A stretch of 64,000 bases of DNA from Fibrobacter sp. UWH6 (lineage in GTDB: Bacteria > Fibrobacterota > Fibrobacteria > Fibrobacterales > Fibrobacteraceae), in contig NZ_FRAX01000005.1 in the NCBI RefSeq assembly GCF_900142465.1, positions 174,783 to 238,782 on the forward strand, in the 5' to 3' direction. The notes under the pieces are model-generated. The model had not been told where the DNA came from and ran no database searches. It worked only from the letters and a program-made list of their open reading frames with translations. Position numbers and translations under genes: made by a program. Positions within the stretch are counted from its first letter, which is position 1. Every line of letters starts with the position of its first letter. Shown piece by piece: positions 58,853 through 64,000 of this stretch.

Positions 58853-59126
58853 AAAGGCACTCTCCCTCACGTTCGATATTCTGTTTCAACTTCTGGGATA
58901 CAACTGTCCCCATATCAATAACATCGAAGGACAAAAGCGAGTCGGCTTCGTCTTCAAGCATGTACTGAAAATCAGAAACATTCTTGCCGAATACAGCTAG
59001 GTCAACATCACTACGATCCCGATTGGTGCCGCGGGCGCGGGAACCAAACAGCACCACACGACTCAGTTCACACTTCTTTGCGAACTGAACGATTTGCTGC
59101 TGCAATTTTTCGGGAATGTTGATCAT
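58839..59126 (-). CDS. MNT-type nucleotidyltransferase (HI0073-like)
   Basis: A 95-residue minimal nucleotidyltransferase: VVLFGSRARGTNRDRSDVDLAV holds the GSRARG and DxD metal site. It pairs with the helical HI0074-like protein encoded directly downstream. In related systems the nucleotidyltransferase modifies and silences the HEPN RNase. Both genes are complete, in contrast to the broken pair at 42.6 kb. It is divergent from the trpB leader, with about 50 bases between its ATG and the trp promoter. Confidence 0.85.
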   Translation of the reverse strand: MINIPEKLQQQIVQFAKKCELSRVVLFGSRARGTNRDRSDVDLAVFGKNVSDFQYMLEDEADSLLSFDVIDMGTVVSQKLKQNIEREGECLYAEV

Positions 59127-59179
59127 ACCATCAATATAACAAAACTTACGTCTTTTTCATCATTTTCGCCACCGTTCCC

Positions 59180-59208
59180 TTGCCAATTTTTGGGGATATT
59201 CATAAATT
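59180..59208 (+). promoter_or_regulatory. Promoter of trpB unit
   Basis: TTGCCA at 59180 and TAAATT at 59203, 17 bases apart, as before trpE. GGGATATTCATAAATTTTGG is common to both. The predicted start lies at or next to the leader ATG (59216). Confidence 0.6.
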
Positions 59209-59215
59209 TTGGCAC

Positions 59216-59275
59216 ATGAAGATGATTAACGTACTTTGCGAAAACTTTGACGGCCGATGGTGGCGCGGGCTCTAA
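59216..59275 (+). CDS. trpL: trp leader peptide 2 (19 residues, tandem Trp)
   Basis: A 19-residue frame beginning MKMINVLCENF and ending DGRWWRGL before TAA, with TGG TGG at 59258-59263. It matches the leader before trpE in length, Trp position and last eight residues. The divergent middle shows the two copies are not a fresh duplication. No ribosome site; the message is predicted to be leaderless. It controls the trpBA attenuator by ribosome stalling. Confidence 0.85.
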   Translation: MKMINVLCENFDGRWWRGL

Positions 59276-59349
59276 CATAGAGTCTGGTTTTTGCGAGTAT
59301 AGTTGATCAAGGCAAAAGGCTTCCAGACTCCCTGGAGGCTTTTATTTTT
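59270..59349 (+). promoter_or_regulatory. trp attenuator upstream of trpB
   Basis: CTCT/AGAG (59270/59279) forms 1:2. GAGTCTGG (59280-59287) with CCAGACTC (59323-59330) forms the antiterminator. AAAAGGCTTCCAG (59314) with CTGGAGGCTTTT (59332), then ATTTTT, forms the terminator. The antiterminator helix is identical to that before trpE, while the spacer between segments 2 and 3 is shorter (35 against 53 bases). Confidence 0.88.
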
Positions 59350-59429
59350 CCCCAAAGACATTTAGAATTCTCCAGGTAATCCAGGACCTGCGCCTAAAAA
59401 GCTATTTTTACGGCGTTTAAAACAAAATT

Positions 59430-59512
59430 TCATTTTGAGCGCAGCGTGCCCGCGAGGTTGACGATTCTAGATCCTTCGCTACGGCTTCGCCTCCACTCAG
59501 GATGACACTCTG
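59430..59512. repeat. Palindromic interspersed repeat before trpB
   Basis: CATTTTGAGCGCAGCG at the left and CCACTCAGGATGACACTCTG at the right belong to the same class as 30463-30527. A further half-copy CACTCAGGGTGACGA lies at 59534. Both attenuated trp units carry this repeat between attenuator and first gene. Confidence 0.6.
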
Positions 59513-59570
59513 AGGAATGAGCTTCAGCAGTTCCACTCAGGGTGACGAACAAGAGACAAAAGGACCACAT

Positions 59571-60851
59571 ATGGCAAAATCTCTGGTAGAATCAGATAAT
59601 GGCTTTTTCGACAAGTTCGGCGGCAAGTATGTAGCCGAAATCATCCGTCGCCCTCTGGACGATCTTGAAGAAGCCTTCAACAAGTACATCAAGGATCCGG
59701 AATTCCTGGAAGAATTGCGCATTATCCAGCGCGACTACATCGGCCGCGAAACTCCGCTGTACTATGCCCCTACCGCAACAAAGCTTTTGGGCGGCGCACA
59801 GATCTACATCAAGCTGGAAGGTCTTGCCAACACAGGAGCCCACAAGATTAACAACGCCATCGGTCAGTGCCTCTTGGCAAAGAAGATGGGCAAGACCCGC
59901 ATTATCGCAGAAACCGGCGCTGGTCAGCATGGTCTCGCCACTGCAGCAGCTTGCGCAAAGCTGGGTCTTGAATGTATCGTTTACATGGGCGAAGTGGATG
60001 TTCGTCGTCAGCAGCCCAACGTTGCCACCATGGAACTTTACGGCGCCAAGGTGGTGCCTGTCACCAGCGGTAGCCGCACCTTGAAGGATGCGGTAAACGA
60101 AGCCATGCGCGACTGGGCAACCAACTTCGCCACCACCCACTATGTTCTGGGTTCCGCCCTCGGCCCCGCACCGTTCCCCGATATCGTCCGTACTTTCCAG
60201 AGCATCATCGGTGAAGAAGTTAAGCGCCAGGCTGCAGAACGCAACATCGACATTGCAGCCATCGTGGCTTGCGTAGGCGGTGGTTCCAACTCCATCGGCG
60301 TATTCACTCCGTTTATCGAAAATCCGAACGTTCGTCTTATCGGCGCAGAAGCCGGTGGCGTAGGCCCGAAACTGGGCGAAAACGCAGCCCGCATGGTGGG
60401 CAATGCTGCCAAGGTGGGCATCGTTCAGGGTTACAAGAGCAAGTTCCTGGTAGATGACGATGGTCAGTCCCAGCCCACCCGCTCCATTTCCGCAGGTCTT
60501 GACTACATGGGCATTGGCCCGCAGCTTGCCGCCCTCGGCGAATGTGGCCGCGTGGAATTCACCAGCATCCTGGACAAGGAAGCTTTGGAAGCAGTGAACT
60601 TCTTCGCCAAGAACGAAGGCATCCTCTTCGCTCTTGAAAGTTCCCACGCCGGTGCCGCCGCCATGAAGATCGCCAAGGATTATCCCAAGGATAAGGCAAT
60701 CATCATCAACATGAGTGGCCGTGGCGACAAGGACATCTTCATTACCAGCCCCGTGTTCCGCCCCGAAAAGTGGAAGGAATTCCTGGCCGCAGAACTGAAG
60801 CGCCTCGAAAACAATGAAGATATCCACGACGCAGAAATTATGAATAAGTAG
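59571..60851 (+). CDS. trpB: Tryptophan synthase beta chain
   Basis: TrpB joins indole and serine to tryptophan with PLP. The 426-residue protein shows GGKYVAEIIRRPLDDLEEAF, RETPLYYA, GLANTGAHKINNA with the PLP lysine, AETGAGQHGLATA, GSGSRTLKDAVNEA-like VTSGSRTLKDAVNEAM, and CVGGGSNSIG for the phosphate. AAAGGACC lies before the ATG at 59571; the frame is open back to 59517 inside the repeat region, but without a start site. It is the first gene after the second attenuator and precedes trpA across a 120-base repeat gap. Confidence 0.96.
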   Translation: MAKSLVESDNGFFDKFGGKYVAEIIRRPLDDLEEAFNKYIKDPEFLEELRIIQRDYIGRETPLYYAPTATKLLGGAQIYIKLEGLANTGAHKINNAIGQCLLAKKMGKTRIIAETGAGQHGLATAAACAKLGLECIVYMGEVDVRRQQPNVATMELYGAKVVPVTSGSRTLKDAVNEAMRDWATNFATTHYVLGSALGPAPFPDIVRTFQSIIGEEVKRQAAERNIDIAAIVACVGGGSNSIGVFTPFIENPNVRLIGAEAGGVGPKLGENAARMVGNAAKVGIVQGYKSKFLVDDDGQSQPTRSISAGLDYMGIGPQLAALGECGRVEFTSILDKEALEAVNFFAKNEGILFALESSHAGAAAMKIAKDYPKDKAIIINMSGRGDKDIFITSPVFRPEKWKEFLAAELKRLENNEDIHDAEIMNK

Positions 60852-60852
60852 T

Positions 60853-60965
60853 GATTAGTAAACAGTGGTTAGTAAGCAGTGAAAATAAGGCGGCTGCGCC
60901 GCGATTATAAAACTAACCTCTAACCACAAGCCACTAACCACTAATCACTAACCACTAACCACTAA
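60853..60965. repeat. Variable inverted repeats between trpB and trpA
   Basis: GTGATTAGTAAACAGTGGTT on the left is shared with the trpE-trpGD gap. The centre 60889-60908 is GGCGGCTGCGCCGCGATTAT, matching 19558-19577 except for one base. The right side has CCACTAACCACTAATCACTA and further ACTAACC units. The arms are reverse complements. Confidence 0.75.
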
Positions 60966-60970
60966 TTTTT

Positions 60971-61714
60971 ATGAACGCACCAATCCGTTTAATGTCCCAT
61001 TTGATTGCCGGTTTCCCTGATGGAGAAACTTCTGTGGCAATTGCAGACGCTCTGGTAAAGGGCGGCGCCTCCATTCTCGAAATTCAGTTGGCCTTCAGCG
61101 ATCCTAGCGCCGACGGTCCCGCTATCCAGACCGCTTCTACCGTGGCTTTGGAAAAGGGCTACTCCACCAAGCAGGGTCTTGAAATCGTGAAGAAGATTCA
61201 CGACATGCATCCGGACATTCCCATCTACATCATGACCTACGGCTCCCTGGCATTTACCCCCGGTGTCGAAAACTTCGTGAAGATGTGCAAGGACGCAGGC
61301 GTTAGCGCTTGCATCATTCCGGACCTTCCCTTCGATAACGACGAAGGCCTCACCGCCGCTTGCAAGAAGTACGGCATGGAAAACATCCCCGTGGCAGCTC
61401 CTTCTATGACCCAGGCTCGCCTGGAAGAAATGGCCTCCAAGGGCTTCACCTACATCTACGCAGCACTCCGCGCAGGTACCACCGGTTCCCAGACGGTCAT
61501 CGACCAGGCAACCCTGGACTTCCTGGATACCGTGGGCAAGGGCGGCGCCAAGGTTCTGGGCGGCTTCGGCATCCGTACCGGCGAACAGTCCAAGGTTCTC
61601 TGCAAGCACGTGCATGCAGTGGTGGCAGGTTCCGTATTCGTGAACATCATGCTGAAGGATTCCAAGGATATCGCAGGCGTTGAAGCCAAGGCCCGCGAAC
61701 TTTCCGGCTTGTAA
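60971..61714 (+). CDS. trpA: Tryptophan synthase alpha chain
   Basis: TrpA cleaves indole-3-glycerol phosphate and channels indole to TrpB. The 247-residue protein has the TIM-barrel blocks HLIAGFPDGETSVAIADAL, LEIQLAFSDPSADGPAIQ (catalytic Asp region), MTYGSLAF, ACIIPDLPFD, PSMTQARLEEMA and GGFGIRTGEQ. The usual EIGxPFSDP reads EIQLAFSDP: the glutamate is kept and Pro is replaced by Ala. It ends the trpBA unit, followed by a terminator at 61787. Confidence 0.95.
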   Translation: MNAPIRLMSHLIAGFPDGETSVAIADALVKGGASILEIQLAFSDPSADGPAIQTASTVALEKGYSTKQGLEIVKKIHDMHPDIPIYIMTYGSLAFTPGVENFVKMCKDAGVSACIIPDLPFDNDEGLTAACKKYGMENIPVAAPSMTQARLEEMASKGFTYIYAALRAGTTGSQTVIDQATLDFLDTVGKGGAKVLGGFGIRTGEQSKVLCKHVHAVVAGSVFVNIMLKDSKDIAGVEAKARELSGL

Positions 61715-61786
61715 TTCCGCCAAGCAAAATCGTTAGGCAGTTGTCATTGCGAGCGAAGCATGGCAATCTAGCCTAAAACACAAATG

Positions 61787-61818
61787 AAAAGTCCAAGGTG
61801 AAGAACCTTGGGCTTTTC
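61787..61818 (+). terminator. Terminator after trpA
   Basis: AAAAGTCCAAGGT pairs with ACCTTGGGCTTTT around GAAGA (one mismatch). A fragment of the interspersed 'TCATTGCGAGCGAAGC' repeat lies just before it at 61743. Confidence 0.75.
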
Positions 61819-61835
61819 AAACACTCTGTTGCATA

Positions 61836-61864
61836 TAGAAAAATCCAAGGCAACAACCCTGGAT
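61836..61864 (-). terminator. Terminator of the converging lipoprotein gene
   Basis: On the minus strand ATCCAGGG and CCTTGGAT pair around TTGTTG (one mismatch) and are followed by TTTTTC. Confidence 0.7.
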
Positions 61865-61892
61865 CCTATCTATAGAGAAATATCCGACTCCC

Positions 61893-63614
61893 CTACAGTT
61901 TTAAATACAGTTTCCTGTTTTCCTGAAGGCCTTCATTATCAAATCGGACGGTTGGATTTTCGCCCTTCTTATAAGCCTCTTCGCTTTCATAAATGGACAA
62001 GGCTATAGTTACGCCAGGCAAAGCCGCCACATTGGTCTGCCTTGCAGGAACTTCATGGGTGAAAGAGAATTCCTGAGTCATGCCATCCTTGAACGTTTTC
62101 TTGGGAATATGGACGGTCTTGCCAATCTGCGCCAGGGACGTTCCCTCGCCATCCACAAATTCAGCCACCAGATACACGTCAAAGAAACAGGGAGCCACAC
62201 CGGAATTCCTCACCGCAATATTTAACTTATTTGTAGTCACCGTCGCTTCGGTTACGGTTAGCAGTTCCGCCTTGGCGATCGTAAAATTATAACCGATAAC
62301 ATGGGTCATGGAATCCGCCAGCGCCTTGTTATCCTTGTAGAAATAGTAGCCATCATCGCTATCCTGATCCAGCACGTAGTAGGTCAGGTGTGCGGTAGTA
62401 ATGGCATCCACCCAACGCTGCGGCGTCCACTTCAAATAACCGCCAGGAATGACGTCGTTATACGTGAGCATGGTCTTATAGCCACCCAAGTTTTCCGCAA
62501 TTGTGGGAAGCCCCGCCTTGTAGCAACGTACCAGGGAATCAGCCCTTCCGGGAGTTCCGATAAAACCGTCATCACGTTTGGCGATGCCCAGGCTCAGCGC
62601 ATACGTATACACATCGCCGGAACCATTGGAAGGCAGTACAATCAAGGTTTTCTTGAAAACGGAGGCGTAATGTTTCAGCATGTCCTTCTCGATTTCGGCA
62701 GAAGGCATTTCGCTCCCCACCAAATGGGAAGCATGCCACTCGCCCCATTCCCCAAAGGAACGGATATCAATGTATTCCAGGCGGGGATCCCCATCATACT
62801 TTTCAGCCAACGCGGTTCCAAAATCCTTGGCGGCCTGCAAGTAAATGGAATCATCCCAAACAGGAACGGTGGCGTCGTAACCTTCCTTCAAAGTTTTTGC
62901 GGTAATCTTTTTTGCGCCCTTTTCATAAACCCATTTGGGAGTCCAGTCGTATTTTTCTTCGGGAGTATCATTACCCTTAATAAAGGACGGCGTATAAGGC
63001 AGAACGCGGAGCGCATACGTCAAACCATTCTTTTGACAAGCCTCCAGGATTTTTTCTACAGGAGCCCAATTGTACACACCTTCGCCAGGGTTCAGCGAAT
63101 CCCACTGGAAATAGCCGGAGCCATAAGTGATCAAATCCCAGGCACGATTGTTCAATTCACCATAGGGACCATATTCAAATTCCGGGACAAAAGTCCAGGT
63201 GCCGCCCACAGGAACGGTAAAGCCCTTATGGGGGTTAGCTAATGGTCCGTCATACGGTTTAAGTACATAAGAAATTTTTGCCGTATCCGCGGGAGCGATC
63301 GTCATGGAATCAGTAGGTACCGCCGCGGAATCTGTGGGCACTATCGTCGTGTCTGCAGGCACCATCGCAGAGGTGTCAACGGGAACCGTCGAGGAATCTG
63401 CAGGAACAGTCAACGCGGTATCGGCAGAAACATTGGATATTGTATCTTCGGGAATCAGCGCAGAAGTACCCGCAGGCATTTCATTAGCCGCATCCTCCGA
63501 CGAACTGGAAATTTCGTTAGCAATACCCGTACTGACGTCATCATCACTACAGGCCCCTAAATTCAAGCCTATGACCGCAGAGGCCACCACACCAAACAAA
63601 ATAGAACGCTTCAT
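61893..63614 (-). CDS. Large lipoprotein with glycosidase-like DUF4832/DUF4874 architecture
   Basis: A 573-residue protein with lipobox LGACSD. Residues about 40-110 are a low-complexity linker of VPADT/VPTDS-type repeats. From about 115 the protein looks like a TIM-barrel of the beta-galactosidase-like DUF4874/DUF4832 type: NPHKGFTVPVGGTW, YFQWDSLNPGEGVYNW, YALRVLPYTPSF, IDIRSFGEWGEWHASH (a Glu-rich strand end that could be catalytic) and a C-terminal beta-sandwich. It probably acts on or binds polysaccharide at the cell surface, fitting a fibre degrader; the substrate is unknown. It converges on trpA. Confidence 0.7.
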   Translation of the reverse strand: MKRSILFGVVASAVIGLNLGACSDDDVSTGIANEISSSSEDAANEMPAGTSALIPEDTISNVSADTALTVPADSSTVPVDTSAMVPADTTIVPTDSAAVPTDSMTIAPADTAKISYVLKPYDGPLANPHKGFTVPVGGTWTFVPEFEYGPYGELNNRAWDLITYGSGYFQWDSLNPGEGVYNWAPVEKILEACQKNGLTYALRVLPYTPSFIKGNDTPEEKYDWTPKWVYEKGAKKITAKTLKEGYDATVPVWDDSIYLQAAKDFGTALAEKYDGDPRLEYIDIRSFGEWGEWHASHLVGSEMPSAEIEKDMLKHYASVFKKTLIVLPSNGSGDVYTYALSLGIAKRDDGFIGTPGRADSLVRCYKAGLPTIAENLGGYKTMLTYNDVIPGGYLKWTPQRWVDAITTAHLTYYVLDQDSDDGYYFYKDNKALADSMTHVIGYNFTIAKAELLTVTEATVTTNKLNIAVRNSGVAPCFFDVYLVAEFVDGEGTSLAQIGKTVHIPKKTFKDGMTQEFSFTHEVPARQTNVAALPGVTIALSIYESEEAYKKGENPTVRFDNEGLQENRKLYLKL

Positions 63615-63796
63615 CTAATCCTCTTATGCCGCAATGAATATAGATTGTTTTCTTTTAAAAAAGCTTTATCCCGAAGCAAGAAATCGTTTACACGGCGGAC
63701 CAACCTTTTTTCTAAATTTGTCGCCGTAAATTAAAGCAGGCCGCCCCTGCACAATCACGAGATTTTTTGAGGCATCATCAACATGTGTGGAAGCAT

Positions 63797-64000
63797 TTAG
63801 GCAGCCTTGCTAGATGATTCTCTCGATTCCGATTCCCATTCGTAGGCAATCTTTACATCTACATAGGAACAGCTCAACATTATCAGCGACAGCATGTTGT
63901 TCATGTTCCTGAAGCCATAGGCAGTCCGTATCAGTAGCTTTATCTTGTTGTTCGTCGCCTCGATCCTTGCGTTTGACACGCCCAGCCTGATTGTGTTGAG
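63797..64000 (-). mobile_element. ISL3-type transposase, C-terminal part (cut by window edge)
   Basis: The frame is open to the right edge. GVSNARIEATNNKIKLLIRT followed by AYGFRNMNNMLSLIML is the conserved end of ISL3-family DDE transposases, whose last catalytic Glu lies in the ARIEATN block. About 67 residues are visible. The IS end should lie just left of the stop codon at 63797. Immediately left, ATGTGTGGAAGCATT could be the start of a gene interrupted by the insertion. Confidence 0.85.

Overview
The window reads as a chromosomal segment of a Fibrobacter-like bacterium (phylum Fibrobacterota). Three secreted proteins carry the Fibrobacter succinogenes major paralogous (FISUMP) domain with TVKIGDQVW and AENLNY/AENMNF motifs. 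Ser-rich lipoprotein linkers and a complete Gram-negative Tol-Pal operon support this. This is inferred from the proteins; no rRNA or tRNA was seen.

Layout. 1-25.7 kb is housekeeping DNA: an acyltransferase/acyl-ACP synthetase, a RidA-like protein, an HD protein, mutS, scpB, proB, a RapA-like helicase, an RDD membrane protein, murA, tolQ-tolR-tolA-tolB-pal-cpoB, rnhB, purN, a SulP transporter, a TusA-domain protein and a processive glycosyltransferase. 25.8-30.0 kb is a tightly overlapping five-gene secretin/pseudopilin operon. From 30.2 to 61.7 kb the tryptophan genes occur in canonical order (trpE, trpGD, trpCF, trpB, trpA) but are separated by two accessory islands of about 9.5 and 14.7 kb. 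trpE and trpB each sit behind their own leader peptide with tandem Trp codons and a full attenuator.

Island 1 (33.8-43.1 kb) holds a diversity-generating retroelement (DGR): a DGR-type reverse transcriptase, a template repeat, an Avd-like accessory protein, and two FISUMP lipoproteins whose C-termini are variable repeats. One variable repeat differs from the template at about 30 positions, all of them coding-strand adenines. Island 2 (44.9-59.1 kb) holds toxin-antitoxin pairs, DUF4143 ATPases, a frameshifted protease, and a 7-kb array (51.5-58.4 kb). In that array fourteen 34-35 bp repeats (R1-R14) separate small genes and promoter-driven structured RNAs. Two of the RNA families show compensatory base changes between copies. 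Fragments of contractile-phage baseplate genes are embedded in the array. I know of no name for this arrangement.

61.7-64 kb holds a large lipoprotein with a glycosidase-like fold and the end of an ISL3-type transposase cut by the window edge.

Most islands and many operon gaps carry inverted repeats: three 12-17-12 hairpins after murA, variable inverted repeats inside the trp, proB and purN units, and matching 42-bp hairpins on both sides of one ATPase gene.
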